This document shows, piece after piece, positions 35,915 to 45,632 of a stretch of 64,000 nucleotides of DNA (the first letter of the stretch is position 1; every line of letters begins with the position of its first letter). Location of the stretch: assembly GCA_905215805.1 (NCBI GenBank), contig CAJMRL010000006.1, forward strand, positions 31,952-95,951. Reading direction: 5' to 3'. The notes beneath the pieces are model-generated. The model saw only the letters and a program-made list of their open reading frames with translations, was not told the origin of the DNA and searched no databases. The DNA comes from an uncultured bacterium. GTDB taxonomy: Bacteria; Bacillota; Clostridia; UBA1381. Made by a program: the position numbers and the translations under genes.

Positions 35915-37093
35915 TTATTCCGGATAGATTTCTATCTTTTCTACTCCCTGAAGAGCCGATTCTATAAGTTCGCTTACATTAAGCGCCATTTCTGTTTTTT
36001 CAATATTTGCACGCCGTGGGTTAACCGTAGGATGCTTAGGTGTAAATACAGTGCAGCAATCTTCATACGGTAAAATTGATGTTTCAAACGTTCCTATTTC
36101 TCTTGCCCTATCCATTATTTCAAGCTTATCCATTCCTATTAATGGCTGTAGTATCGGCATATCCACTACAGCATTTGTTACATCCAAAGCAGCTAACGTT
36201 TGGCTTGCCACCTGCCCTACACTTTCACCCGTTATAAGCGCAAGCGACTTATTCTTTTCCGCAATCCTCTCAGCAATACGCATCATAAATCTTCTCATTA
36301 TAAGCGTCATATGCTCTTCAGGGCAGCATTCTCTTATTTGAAGCTGTATCTCTGTAAATGGTACTATATAAAGATTTATTTTAGACGTATACTGTGCAAT
36401 TATACGCGCAAGACTTATTACCTTCTCTTTTGCTCTTTCACTTGTATACGGGAACGAGAAAAAATTAACGGCATCTATTTCTACCCCTCGCTTTGCGATC
36501 ATATGTCCCGCGACCGGACTGTCTATACCTCCGGACAGCAGCAGTGTTGCTTTTGAGCCAGTGCCTATCGGCATTCCTCCCTGTCCCTTTATTTTGTTTT
36601 CCATGCAGTAAATATATGCTCCAAACTCACGGACCTCTACCTTTACTGTTCTGTCAGGATTATGCACATCAACAGATATATTCGGGAATTCGTCATCCAA
36701 ATATCCGCCAACTTCCATACAGATTTCCGGTGATTTAAAAGGAAAAGCTTTATCAGAGCGCTTTGCTTCAACTTTAAATTTCACTCCATCCTGCAGCTCG
36801 TCCTTTAAATATTCTTTCGCACAAAGCTTTATTTTATCTATATCCTTCTCACAAACAGCCGCTCTTGTTATAGATACGATACCAAAAATTTTGGACATCC
36901 TTTCTATAACAAGGTCTATCTTTTCTTGATCTTCAACATTAACATATACAGTCGCCTGCATAACTCTTACGTGAGCTTTTGCTACCTGCTTAAGTGCATT
37001 ATTAATATTATTTATAAGTATATTTTCAAATCTGGGTCTGTTTCCGCCCTTTAGAATTATCTCTCCGTATTTTGCCAGAACTATTTCTTTCAT
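35915..37093 (-). CDS. thiI: tRNA 4-thiouridine synthase ThiI
   Basis: 392 residues. Uses persulfide sulfur and ATP to thiolate U8 of tRNA, and in some bacteria feeds thiamine synthesis. N-terminal ferredoxin-like and THUMP domains (about 1–165), then the PP-loop SGGIDSPVAGHM (about 187–198) and the AANH domain. The C-terminal rhodanese domain of the enterobacterial protein is absent, as in other Firmicutes. Its start overlaps the cysteine desulfurase stop by 4 bases, pairing sulfur donor and acceptor. Confidence 0.95.
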   Translation of the reverse strand: MKEIVLAKYGEIILKGGNRPRFENILINNINNALKQVAKAHVRVMQATVYVNVEDQEKIDLVIERMSKIFGIVSITRAAVCEKDIDKIKLCAKEYLKDELQDGVKFKVEAKRSDKAFPFKSPEICMEVGGYLDDEFPNISVDVHNPDRTVKVEVREFGAYIYCMENKIKGQGGMPIGTGSKATLLLSGGIDSPVAGHMIAKRGVEIDAVNFFSFPYTSERAKEKVISLARIIAQYTSKINLYIVPFTEIQLQIRECCPEEHMTLIMRRFMMRIAERIAEKNKSLALITGESVGQVASQTLAALDVTNAVVDMPILQPLIGMDKLEIMDRAREIGTFETSILPYEDCCTVFTPKHPTVNPRRANIEKTEMALNVSELIESALQGVEKIEIYPE

Positions 37094-38220
37094 CTCATAA
37101 ATCTCCTTATTGTTTTGACCTCGCTCTCAATAATTTCAGCTGCTTTATGTATATCCTCATGGGTAAGTCCGGCATCAAAGCTCATTCGTATTGCTCCCTG
37201 AATCTCTCGCTTATCCGCTCCCATAGCAGTTAAAACATGACTCGGCTGTGGTTTATGTGATGAGCAGGCAGAGCCTGTAGACACATATATTCCCTTTACT
37301 TCAAGAGAATGCAGCAATATCTCAGCCTTTATTCCTATGAATGATACGTTAAGAACACTTCCCGAATTATATTCATCTGCACCATTTATAACAATATTAT
37401 CTATTTTAGAAAGCAAAAGCCCTTTCATTTCATTTCTTAATTCAGTTAAATATTTTCCGCTGTATTCAGTTTCCTCCGCCGCTGCTCCAAATGCAAGTAT
37501 TCCTCCGACATTTTCTGTTCCGGGACGAAATGCTTCCTGCTGCTCACCGCCATATAAAAGCGGTCTTATTTTTCCATTAAACACGCATAATGCTCCCGTA
37601 CCCTTAAATCCATGTATTTTATGGGCGCTTATTGTGATCATATCCGCTCCCCATTTTTTCGGCTCAACCGGTATTTTACCGAATGATTGAACACAGTCAC
37701 AATGCAGCAATGCTTTTGGGGATTTTTGTTTCATAAGAGCTTTTATCTCATCAACCGGCTGAATAACTCCTGTTTCATTGTTGACGTGCATTACGCTCAC
37801 TAACACGGTGTCTTCATTCAACGCTTCTTTCAATTCATCAATCTTTATCCTTCCGTTGCGTTCAGCACCGATATATACAACATCAAAGCCGTCCTTTTCA
37901 AGCTTTTTAAAAGCCTCCAAGACCGAGGGATGCTCTATTTGTGTTGTAATCAACCTTTTACCAAGCTTTTCTTTTGCATATGCTGTACCAAAAACAGCGG
38001 TATTATTTGCCTCCGTACCTCCTGATGTAAAATAAATACACCTATGTTCTATCCCTAATTTTTTCGCAATTACCGCCTTAGATTGATTTATCAATTTTTC
38101 GGCATCCAATCCCAGTCCATACAGCGATGACGGATTTCCAAAGCACTCCGCAGCCTTGCACATAGCGTCTACAGCAGCCTTTGAGGGCTTTGTAGTAGCC
38201 GCATTATCTAAATATATCAT
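37090..38220 (-). CDS. Cysteine desulfurase (ThiI-partner type)
   Basis: 376 residues, NifS/IscS family. Takes sulfur from cysteine as an enzyme persulfide. PLP lysine in TISAHKIHGFKG (about 202), His in VMHVNNETGV (about 144–153), and the mobile-loop Cys in STGSACSSHK (about 321–330). Because it is coupled to thiI and far from iscU or sufU, its likely job is tRNA thiolation (NifZ-like role) rather than general Fe-S assembly. It lies 6 bases after thiN. Confidence 0.93.
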   Translation of the reverse strand: MIYLDNAATTKPSKAAVDAMCKAAECFGNPSSLYGLGLDAEKLINQSKAVIAKKLGIEHRCIYFTSGGTEANNTAVFGTAYAKEKLGKRLITTQIEHPSVLEAFKKLEKDGFDVVYIGAERNGRIKIDELKEALNEDTVLVSVMHVNNETGVIQPVDEIKALMKQKSPKALLHCDCVQSFGKIPVEPKKWGADMITISAHKIHGFKGTGALCVFNGKIRPLLYGGEQQEAFRPGTENVGGILAFGAAAEETEYSGKYLTELRNEMKGLLLSKIDNIVINGADEYNSGSVLNVSFIGIKAEILLHSLEVKGIYVSTGSACSSHKPQPSHVLTAMGADKREIQGAIRMSFDAGLTHEDIHKAAEIIESEVKTIRRFMR

Positions 38221-38226
38221 AAATCA

Positions 38227-38835
38227 TCATTCTCCGGTGTTAATTATTATAATTCCCTCTCCGCCCTTTGCGGTGATTTTGCAGTAATCATCAATAATAA
38301 CATTACTGTTTCCTCTGCTTTCTCCAAAATACAAAGTTTCATTGTTTAATGGATAGTCCAATCCCTTTGTCACAATTCCGCATAAATCTCCCTTGACGGG
38401 AATAATAGAGAGCGTCATTCCTTTTTTATTATATATTTCTATCATATTTTTTATATAATAAATTTCATTATTATCGTCTATGATACAACCATTAATACAT
38501 TGTGACAGCAGAAAAATATCTGTTAATGTATGGTCCAGCCTGCTGCCTGTCATCCCAAGCATAAGTACATCATTATATCCATGCTCTACAGCATATTTAA
38601 CACATATTTCCCCGTCCGTAAAATCCTTTCTTACAGGGTATTCAATTCTCTTTACTTCATATTCAGTTACGTCTGAAGAATCAAAATCGCCAATAATTAA
38701 ATCAGGAACAATCTCCATGTTAACAGCATGACGGATTCCACCATCTGCACATATTATAAAATCATCTTTGTGTATATATTTTAATATCCTGTCGTAATTT
38801 CCGATTGTACCATTTCCTATTATTACAGCTCTCAT
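38227..38835 (-). CDS. thiN: Thiamine pyrophosphokinase
   Basis: 202 residues. Transfers pyrophosphate from ATP to thiamine. The catalytic N-domain has IICADGGIRHAV (about 28–39) and PDLIIGDFDSSD (about 45–56), then DFTDGEICVKYA (about 71–82) and MLGMTGSRLDHTL (about 93–105). The C-terminal beta domain binds thiamine (GLDYPLNNETL, RGNSNVI). Start overlaps the rpe stop by 4 bases. Confidence 0.93.
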   Translation of the reverse strand: MRAVIIGNGTIGNYDRILKYIHKDDFIICADGGIRHAVNMEIVPDLIIGDFDSSDVTEYEVKRIEYPVRKDFTDGEICVKYAVEHGYNDVLMLGMTGSRLDHTLTDIFLLSQCINGCIIDDNNEIYYIKNMIEIYNKKGMTLSIIPVKGDLCGIVTKGLDYPLNNETLYFGESRGNSNVIIDDYCKITAKGGEGIIIINTGE

Positions 38836-39473
38836 ATTCCAAGCAACTCCTTTACAGAGCCTGTTATATTATCATTAAAAACAGCCGTACCGGCAACTAT
38901 GACATTTGCTCCCGTTTCAATAACCTCATCTAAATTTTTTGCAGATATCCCTCCATCTACCTCTATATTAAAATTATCTCCCGTAATTTTCCTAAGCTGA
39001 CGAATTTTTTCATCGACCCGTTTTATATAGTCCTGACCGCCATAACCGGGGTATACTGTCATAAGTAAAATCATGTCTAATTTGTCAATGTATTTTTCCA
39101 CAGCACTAATGGGAGTGTCCGGACTGAGTGCAATAGAAGCACGCTTGCCCTTAAATTTTATCATATCAATACATCTATCCGGATCATTTGTAGCTTCTAT
39201 ATGAAATGTAATTCCATCAGATCCGGCATATATAAAACGTTCAATATACTTTTCCGGTTCCACGATCATAAGGTGCGTATCGAAAAACATATTTGTATAT
39301 TTTCTTATTGACTCTATAACCGGTATCCCAAAGCTTATATTAGGTACAAAAACTCCGTCCATTACATCAAGATGCAGCCACTGTGCTCCTGCATTTTCTG
39401 CCTCGATTATCTGTTCTGCCAATTTCCCAAAATCCGCTGCCAATATTGACGGTGAAAGTATCATATTTCTCAT
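38832..39473 (-). CDS. rpe: Ribulose-phosphate 3-epimerase
   Basis: 213 residues from the ATG at 39473, placed 6 bases after GGAGG; an in-frame upstream start lacks one. Interconverts ribulose-5-P and xylulose-5-P in the pentose phosphate pathway. TIM barrel with LSPSILAADFGKL at the N-terminus, LHLDVMDGVFVPNISFG (about 33–49), DTHLMIVEPEKY, MTVYPGYGGQDYI and EVDGGISAKN. In an operon with rsgA and thiN, the usual Firmicute order. Confidence 0.96.
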   Translation of the reverse strand: MRNMILSPSILAADFGKLAEQIIEAENAGAQWLHLDVMDGVFVPNISFGIPVIESIRKYTNMFFDTHLMIVEPEKYIERFIYAGSDGITFHIEATNDPDRCIDMIKFKGKRASIALSPDTPISAVEKYIDKLDMILLMTVYPGYGGQDYIKRVDEKIRQLRKITGDNFNIEVDGGISAKNLDEVIETGANVIVAGTAVFNDNITGSVKELLGI

Positions 39474-39506
39474 AACCAACCTCCATTGTCCGGTCTGCAA
39501 GCACAG

Positions 39507-40367
39507 TCACCATTTCTTTACATTCTTAAGTGTTTTATATAACTCCGTATAGCTTTCATACCTGGACGGCATTATATTCCCTTTTTCAAGCTGTTTTTTT
39601 ACCTCACAGTCAGGTTCATTTATATGCGAGCATCCACGAAATCTACATCCGCTTATTCCTGCCATTTCCGGAAAAAATCCGGCAAGCTCCTCCGGTTTTA
39701 TATTGCTTATATCCGTAATCTCAAGTGATGAAAATCCGGGAGTATCAAGAACATAACCTCCCTCTTTCAGAGCAAAAAGCTCAACATGTCTGGTAGTATG
39801 CCTGCCACGCTGAATTTTCTCAGATACGCTCCCGGTTTCAAGCTCATCACCGAGTATATCGGATAATATAGTAGACTTTCCTACTCCGCTAAGCCCTGCA
39901 AATGCTGTAACGTGATCCTTCAAATAAGGCATTAGCTTGTTTTTGCAGTCTTTTTCAATAGCGCTTATAGTTATTATTTGATATCCGGCATTTATATATA
40001 TTTTTTGCAGTTCATCATATTCTGCAAGATCTGTTTTATTTATACAAATAATAGGCTTTATATTATTCACTTCGGCATTTATAAGCATTTTATCTATAAG
40101 AAATAGATTTGGCTCCGGAGATGCTGCCGCTATTACCAGCATGAGCGTATCAATATTTGCCACTGCCGGCCTTATAAGCTGAGATATTCTTGGGAATATT
40201 TTCTCTATTGCACCTTTCCCGTTTCTTACGCTTATTTCCACCTTGTCTCCGATTGCAGGGGTTATCCGTTCTTTTCTAAAAACTCCCCTCGCCTTACATT
40301 CATATACAGCTCCCTCTGCTGCCACATAATAAAACCCGCCTATTCCTTTTATTATTATACCTGTCAT
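39507..40367 (-). CDS. rsgA: Ribosome small subunit-dependent GTPase RsgA
   Basis: 286 residues. Late 30S maturation factor. N-terminal OB fold (1–65), then a circularly permuted GTPase: G4 INKTD (about 108–112) precedes G1 GLSGVGKSTI (about 158–167) and G3 DTPGFSS (about 210). The C-terminal zinc site is CRFRGCSHINEPDC. It follows prkC by 3 bases. Confidence 0.95.
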   Translation of the reverse strand: MTGIIIKGIGGFYYVAAEGAVYECKARGVFRKERITPAIGDKVEISVRNGKGAIEKIFPRISQLIRPAVANIDTLMLVIAAASPEPNLFLIDKMLINAEVNNIKPIICINKTDLAEYDELQKIYINAGYQIITISAIEKDCKNKLMPYLKDHVTAFAGLSGVGKSTILSDILGDELETGSVSEKIQRGRHTTRHVELFALKEGGYVLDTPGFSSLEITDISNIKPEELAGFFPEMAGISGCRFRGCSHINEPDCEVKKQLEKGNIMPSRYESYTELYKTLKNVKKW

Positions 40368-40370
40368 TTT

Positions 40371-42584
40371 TTAAAATTCCAAATTCTTATCCGCAACCTT
40401 TGATCCATCTATATAAGCCTGTACCGACACAGTTCCTGATCCGGGAATACTTACCGTTACAGAACCTTCGCTCTTATTGTGCATCTCATTATGAATCGTT
40501 CTTCCGTTTGCGACGATCTCAACATTTACAGAATCATTTGCCGCATCCGGTATTTTTACTGTAAACGACTGAGTATTTCCTGATTCCTCTTCTCCTGAAG
40601 AACTGCTTGATGACGGAGATTGTGTACTGGTTGATTCAGAGCTGCTCTGAGGTCTTTGAGTAGCCTGTGCCTGCGGTCTTTCTGTAGGCTCATCATCTTC
40701 TTCATCATCGCTTCCATTATTCGGAGCTTCTGTCTGTCTGACGGTTTCCTGCTCTTCTTCAGCCGGTCCGCTTGAAATAACAACATACACCACTCCGCCG
40801 CGCTCCAGAAGTCTTCCCTCCTGAGGACTTTGTGAAATTATCATTCCTTCCGATGCATTGGAAGCCTTTCTCTGAATTCCTCCCAGAGTAAGACCAACCT
40901 CCTGCAAAATTGCCTCGGCTCCTTCCTTTCCTTGTCCCGTTATATCCGGAACCGTTACCTTTGCAGCCTCCGGAACCTCTGTTGCCTTTGAGCTTTCCTT
41001 ACCTTTACTTACATGAATAGTAACAATATCATCAGCATTGAGCTTTGTTCCCGCAAGCGGTGATTGTCTTATAACATCATTTTCATCAACATCGTCTGAA
41101 TACTGCTGAACTACAGCATAATTAAGTCCCAGCTCAGCGATCTTATTAATTGCTTCATCAAACGACATATTCGTAAGATCCGGAACCTCAATATCTCCTC
41201 CGGAAGATCCGATCGATACCACAAGACTAACATCTGAGCCTTTGCGCAGCAGCTTTTTAGCCGTAGGATCCTGTGTTATAACTCGTCCTTCTTCTATATC
41301 ATCTGAAATAGAATATTCAACCTCTTCCGAAACATTCAGTCCTACATTTTGAATCGCCGACGTTGCCTCCTCCAAAGTCATATTTATTACCTCCGGTACA
41401 GAAGCATCTTGCGACGCATTCAGTATAAAATATGTTCCGAATGCCAAAAGACCTATAACAAGCACTGTTGCTATAGCAAGAATGGTTGCAACCATATCAG
41501 CTTTTCTTTCACTTCTTGTCTTTATATGCTTTTTCTTGTCTTTTTTATCTTTCTTATTCTTTTTATTTTTCTTTTTGCCCTGAGATAAATTCTCCTTCTC
41601 TCTTTTAGCTTTTCTTCCTACAAGCTCTTCTCTTTCGGTATCGAAATCATCTTCGGGCTCATATTCATCAAAACTTTCATCAGGTAAATCATCTACTGCA
41701 TTACTTACAGGCACTGCCCCTGCAAGCTCATGCTCTCTGCTCGGAAGAGGTTCCTCCGCAAGAACCGCATGAAGATCCTCAAGCATTTCTCCTATAGTCT
41801 GATACCGGTTTGCCTGTTCCTTAGCAATAGCCTTCATTGTCACATATGCCAGATCCTGAGGTATATCCATATTAACGCACTTTACATTTATAGGATCTTT
41901 TTCAAGGTGCATAAGTGCAACCGAAACAGCCGATTCGCCGTCAAACGGAACTTTTCCTGTAAGCATTTCATATAATACTATTCCAAGAGAATATATATCT
42001 GATCTTGCATCCGTAAAACCGCCTCTCGCTTGTTCAGGAGAAATATAATGCACTGAACCAAGAGCCGTTCCTCCTACTATTGTCGTATCTGAAGAAAGAG
42101 CCCTTGCAATACCAAAGTCGGTAACTTTTAAAATCTTATCCTTTGTCATAATGATATTCTGCGGCTTTATATCACGATGAATTATATTTTTGGAATGTGC
42201 TTCTCCTATTCCCTGTCCTATCTGAATACAATAGTCACACGCCTCCTGCCACGGAAGCGCACCCTTTTCCTTTATGTATTCCTTAAGAGTTATTCCATCC
42301 ACAAGCTCCATTACCATGTAGCTTATGCCATCGTCTTCCCCAACATCGAATACCGAGACTATATTGCTGTGAACAAGGCTTGCCGATGACTGTGCTTCTT
42401 TTATAAAGTTTGTTACAACGTTTTTCTCTCCTTCAAGTGAATCCCTGAGCACCTTTATCGCAACAAAACGATTCAAAAGAGTATCCTTCGCTTTATATAC
42501 GGATGCCATTCCTCCCGAGCCTATCTTTTCAAGTATATCATATCTTCCGTTTAATATATTTCCAATCAGATTATCGCTGTTCAT
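40371..42584 (-). CDS. prkC: PASTA-domain serine/threonine kinase PrkC
   Basis: 737 residues. Membrane kinase sensing cell-wall fragments. Kinase domain 12–280 with GSGGMASVYKA, the VAIKVL lysine, HRDIKPQN and DFGIA. A basic Lys-rich juxtamembrane stretch (about 330–360) precedes a TM helix (about 364–388), and three extracellular PASTA repeats follow (each starting VPE/VPD, about 395–590). The tail has a Ser/Thr/Glu-rich low-complexity linker (about 600–675) and a final beta-rich domain unlike PASTA. prpC, its phosphatase, is immediately upstream. Confidence 0.95.
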   Translation of the reverse strand: MNSDNLIGNILNGRYDILEKIGSGGMASVYKAKDTLLNRFVAIKVLRDSLEGEKNVVTNFIKEAQSSASLVHSNIVSVFDVGEDDGISYMVMELVDGITLKEYIKEKGALPWQEACDYCIQIGQGIGEAHSKNIIHRDIKPQNIIMTKDKILKVTDFGIARALSSDTTIVGGTALGSVHYISPEQARGGFTDARSDIYSLGIVLYEMLTGKVPFDGESAVSVALMHLEKDPINVKCVNMDIPQDLAYVTMKAIAKEQANRYQTIGEMLEDLHAVLAEEPLPSREHELAGAVPVSNAVDDLPDESFDEYEPEDDFDTEREELVGRKAKREKENLSQGKKKNKKNKKDKKDKKKHIKTRSERKADMVATILAIATVLVIGLLAFGTYFILNASQDASVPEVINMTLEEATSAIQNVGLNVSEEVEYSISDDIEEGRVITQDPTAKKLLRKGSDVSLVVSIGSSGGDIEVPDLTNMSFDEAINKIAELGLNYAVVQQYSDDVDENDVIRQSPLAGTKLNADDIVTIHVSKGKESSKATEVPEAAKVTVPDITGQGKEGAEAILQEVGLTLGGIQRKASNASEGMIISQSPQEGRLLERGGVVYVVISSGPAEEEQETVRQTEAPNNGSDDEEDDEPTERPQAQATQRPQSSSESTSTQSPSSSSSSGEEESGNTQSFTVKIPDAANDSVNVEIVANGRTIHNEMHNKSEGSVTVSIPGSGTVSVQAYIDGSKVADKNLEF

Positions 42585-42611
42585 TTATTTCATCCCTCCG
42601 AGAAGTAGTTT

Positions 42612-43337
42612 TCATTCGCCAAAGATTGCGACTGTTATGTTATCTCTGCCTCCGCGTACATTTGCCAGTTGTGTCATTTCCTGAGCCGCACATTGCAAAT
42701 CATCCGCATTATTTACAAAATCCATAATTTCATCATCTTCAAGATAATTTGTTAATCCATCTGAGCATACGAGAATTTTTTCTCCATTATACGGATATAT
42801 TTTTATGTCTACCTTTACCGTTTCTTCTGCCCCCATTGCTCTTGTGATATAATTCCTTTTTATATTATGCTTTGCTTCCTCCGGTGTCATTCTACCCATA
42901 AGAACAAGCTCCTGCACATACGAATGATCTCTCGTTATTTGTGAAATGGAATGAACTCCTACGCTATATGCTCTTGAATCCCCAACATGGGCAGTTATGA
43001 TTTTTCCTCCGTAGATCATAGCAAGAGTAGCTGTAGTTCCCATACCCATAATCTTATAATGATTTTTTGAATAATTAAATACTATATTATTAGCGCTTAT
43101 AAACGCCCTTCTTATTACCTCGCCTACTTCCACATAATCCATACTTTCGTCAAGATAGCTTTCCAAATGGTTTTTTAATATATCAACAACCATCATACTC
43201 GCAACCTCTCCGGCCTGATGTCCGCCCATTCCGTCAGCTACAACCACATAAGGAAAAATGCCTCCCATACTTACATGATAACTATCCTCATTTATTTTAC
43301 GCACTCGCCCTATGTCGGTTACTGCACCGTAATGCAT
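42612..43337 (-). CDS. prpC: PP2C-family serine/threonine phosphatase
   Basis: 241 residues. Reverses PrkC phosphorylation. PPM metal-binding motifs: TDIGRVRKINEDSY (about 6–19), VVADGMGGHQAGEVAS (about 32–47), AHVGDSRAYSV (about 114–124) and a late GGRDNITVAIFGE with the final Asp/Asn pair. Begins 1 base after rlmN ends and is followed after 27 bases by prkC, the standard pair. Confidence 0.95.
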   Translation of the reverse strand: MHYGAVTDIGRVRKINEDSYHVSMGGIFPYVVVADGMGGHQAGEVASMMVVDILKNHLESYLDESMDYVEVGEVIRRAFISANNIVFNYSKNHYKIMGMGTTATLAMIYGGKIITAHVGDSRAYSVGVHSISQITRDHSYVQELVLMGRMTPEEAKHNIKRNYITRAMGAEETVKVDIKIYPYNGEKILVCSDGLTNYLEDDEIMDFVNNADDLQCAAQEMTQLANVRGGRDNITVAIFGE

Positions 43338-43338
43338 T

Positions 43339-44373
43339 TCATTTCACCTCATTCCCTAAAATCTTTTTTCTAAGCTGTCCGCAGGATGCACTTATATCAC
43401 TCCCCAGTTCACGCCTTACCGTTGCATTTATTCCAAGACTTATAAGCATATCGCAAAATGCTCTTATATCCTGCGCGCTTCCCTTATGAAAATCTCTTTC
43501 CTCCACCTTGTTTACAGGAATTAAATTTACATGACCATGCAAAGGTTTTATAAGCCTTGCCAATTCCTTTGCATTTTCTATACTGTCATTTACTCCGTGT
43601 ATAAGTGAGTATTCAAAGCTTATCCGGCGTCCGGTCGTATCCGCATATACCTTGCACGCTTTCATAAGCTCTGATATATTCCATTTATGATTTATCGGCA
43701 TTATAGTGTCTCGTATTTTATCGTTCGGAGCATGAAGAGATATGGTAAGGGTTATTGGAAGTTTCTCCTCCGCCAGCTTATATATACCCGAAACCACTCC
43801 GCAGCTTGATAAAGTAATATGTCTATAGCCAATATTGATTCCATTTTCATTATTTACATTATGCAGAAATTTGACGATATTATCATAATTATCCAGCGGT
43901 TCCCCTATACCCATAATTACGATATTTGATATTCTTTCTCCCATATCCTTTTGAGCAAATATCACCTGATTCAATATTTCTCCAACCGTAAGACTACGAT
44001 AAAGCCCGCCAATAGTTGACGCGCAGAAACGGCAGCCCATTCGACAGCCTACCTGTGATGAGATACAAATTGTAAGTCCATGATGATACCGCATAACAAC
44101 GCTTTCAATACAATTTTTATCCGGCAGTTCAAAAAGATATTTGACTGTTCCATCCAGCTTTGAAACATACTTCTCTCTTATTTTTAATGTCGAAACATAT
44201 GTATTTTTTCTAAGTTTTTCTCTTGTGGCTTTGGATATGTTTGTCATATCATCATAGTCTTCAACACCCTTATGAAGCCACGAAAAAATTTGTTTCGCCC
44301 TGAATTTCGGCTCGCCAAGCTCGTTGAGATATGCCGACAGCTCATCAAATTCAAAATCCTTTAAATCTATCAT
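43339..44373 (-). CDS. rlmN: Dual-specificity 23S rRNA/tRNA methyltransferase RlmN
   Basis: 344 residues. Radical SAM enzyme making 2-methyladenosine at A2503 of 23S rRNA and A37 of some tRNAs. SAM cluster C-x3-C-x2-C in GCRMGCRFCASTIGG (about 108–122), the GIGEPLDNYDN block (about 174), SLHAPND, and the C-terminal catalytic Cys near SDISASCGQLR. Start overlaps the rsmB stop by 4 bases. Confidence 0.96.
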   Translation of the reverse strand: MIDLKDFEFDELSAYLNELGEPKFRAKQIFSWLHKGVEDYDDMTNISKATREKLRKNTYVSTLKIREKYVSKLDGTVKYLFELPDKNCIESVVMRYHHGLTICISSQVGCRMGCRFCASTIGGLYRSLTVGEILNQVIFAQKDMGERISNIVIMGIGEPLDNYDNIVKFLHNVNNENGINIGYRHITLSSCGVVSGIYKLAEEKLPITLTISLHAPNDKIRDTIMPINHKWNISELMKACKVYADTTGRRISFEYSLIHGVNDSIENAKELARLIKPLHGHVNLIPVNKVEERDFHKGSAQDIRAFCDMLISLGINATVRRELGSDISASCGQLRKKILGNEVK

Positions 44374-45632
44374 TTCTGCAATTTCCTTATTTTACAAATA
44401 TAAAATCCATCGCATCCATCTATATTAGGATACATTGTTTTTTCGTATATTTTCTCAAATCCGGTATTATTCAAAAGAAATTCACCGGTTATTCCCTCAT
44501 TTTCTTCCTTTTCTATAGAACATGTAGAGTATACCAGCTCTCCTCCTGACTTAAGATATTGCGACGCATTATCTAAAATCTTTTTCTGTATATCCGTTAT
44601 GCTTCCATCATTGACCCTTGTGTATTTTATATCGGGTTTACGTCGTATAATTCCTGTTCCGGTACATGGCACATCACATAATATCTTATCTGCGCTTTTC
44701 TTTAAGGTTTCATCAAAAACCGATGCATCCTTTAGCTTCGCTTTTATTATATCTATCCCAAGCCTCTTCGCATTTTTCTTTATAAGCTCCACCTTATGCT
44801 CATATACATCAAACGCATATATAGTGCCTCGATTTTGCATAAGCTCCGCCATATGTGTGGTTTTTCCGCCCGGAGCTGCACACATGTCTATTACCGTGCT
44901 GCCGCTCTGAGGGTCAAGTACAATCGCCGCCTGCATTGCCGCATAATCCTGCACGGTGTACATCCCGTTAATATACATATTATCTTCAGCGATATCAAAT
45001 CCCTCCGAGCGCACATAACCATTTTCACTTACAGACTTTATTCCTTTTTTATTAAACTTATCCGCAAGCTCATCTGCGCTTATTTTAAGCGTATTTGGTC
45101 TTAATATAAGTATCGGCTCACTCTCAAATGACCTTAAAAGATCTTCTGTAAAATCATATCCAAAATCATTTACCCATTTGAGACACATTTCAATTGGAAA
45201 AGAATACTTTACCGAAAGATAATTTACTCCGGAATCAGGATATTTTATGTCATTTTTCGACACGTTTCGCAAAAGACCGTTTACATATCCGGCTGAAGCA
45301 CCATGTCCGTAACGTCTCGCAAGTTTAACACTCTCATTTACGGCCGCGCTGTCAGGTACGTAATCCATATATTTGAGCTGATATATCCCCATCCTTAAAA
45401 TAAGATGTATATATTTTGAAAGCTTTTTTAACTTTATCTTTGAAAATTTTTCAATTATATAATCCAGAGTTATCTTTTTATCCAGAGTTCCGTACACAAG
45501 TCTTGTATAAAAGCCTTTCTCCTGTATTGTCATACTCTGGTTTTTTAACATATTCTTAACGGCGATATTTGAAAACGCGCCGTTGTATTCTATTTCATAG
45601 AGCGTCTTTAACGCGGCTTCTCTCGTATTCAT
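44370..45632 (-). CDS. rsmB: 16S rRNA m5C967 methyltransferase RsmB
   Basis: 420 residues. N-terminal NusB-like RNA-binding domain (about 1–130), then the NOL1/NOP2/Sun methyltransferase with SAM motif DMCAAPGGKTTHMAEL (about 245–260), motif IV Cys in CDVPCTGTGIIRRKPD and catalytic Cys in VYSTCSIEKEE. Start overlaps the upstream metallopeptidase stop by one base (TAATG). Confidence 0.95.
   Translation of the reverse strand: MNTREAALKTLYEIEYNGAFSNIAVKNMLKNQSMTIQEKGFYTRLVYGTLDKKITLDYIIEKFSKIKLKKLSKYIHLILRMGIYQLKYMDYVPDSAAVNESVKLARRYGHGASAGYVNGLLRNVSKNDIKYPDSGVNYLSVKYSFPIEMCLKWVNDFGYDFTEDLLRSFESEPILILRPNTLKISADELADKFNKKGIKSVSENGYVRSEGFDIAEDNMYINGMYTVQDYAAMQAAIVLDPQSGSTVIDMCAAPGGKTTHMAELMQNRGTIYAFDVYEHKVELIKKNAKRLGIDIIKAKLKDASVFDETLKKSADKILCDVPCTGTGIIRRKPDIKYTRVNDGSITDIQKKILDNASQYLKSGGELVYSTCSIEKEENEGITGEFLLNNTGFEKIYEKTMYPNIDGCDGFYICKIRKLQK

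Noticed and set aside
40556..40786. Minus-strand frame inside the prkC 3' region
   Set aside because: It is the alternative frame of the low-complexity Ser/Glu linker of PrkC, not a gene.
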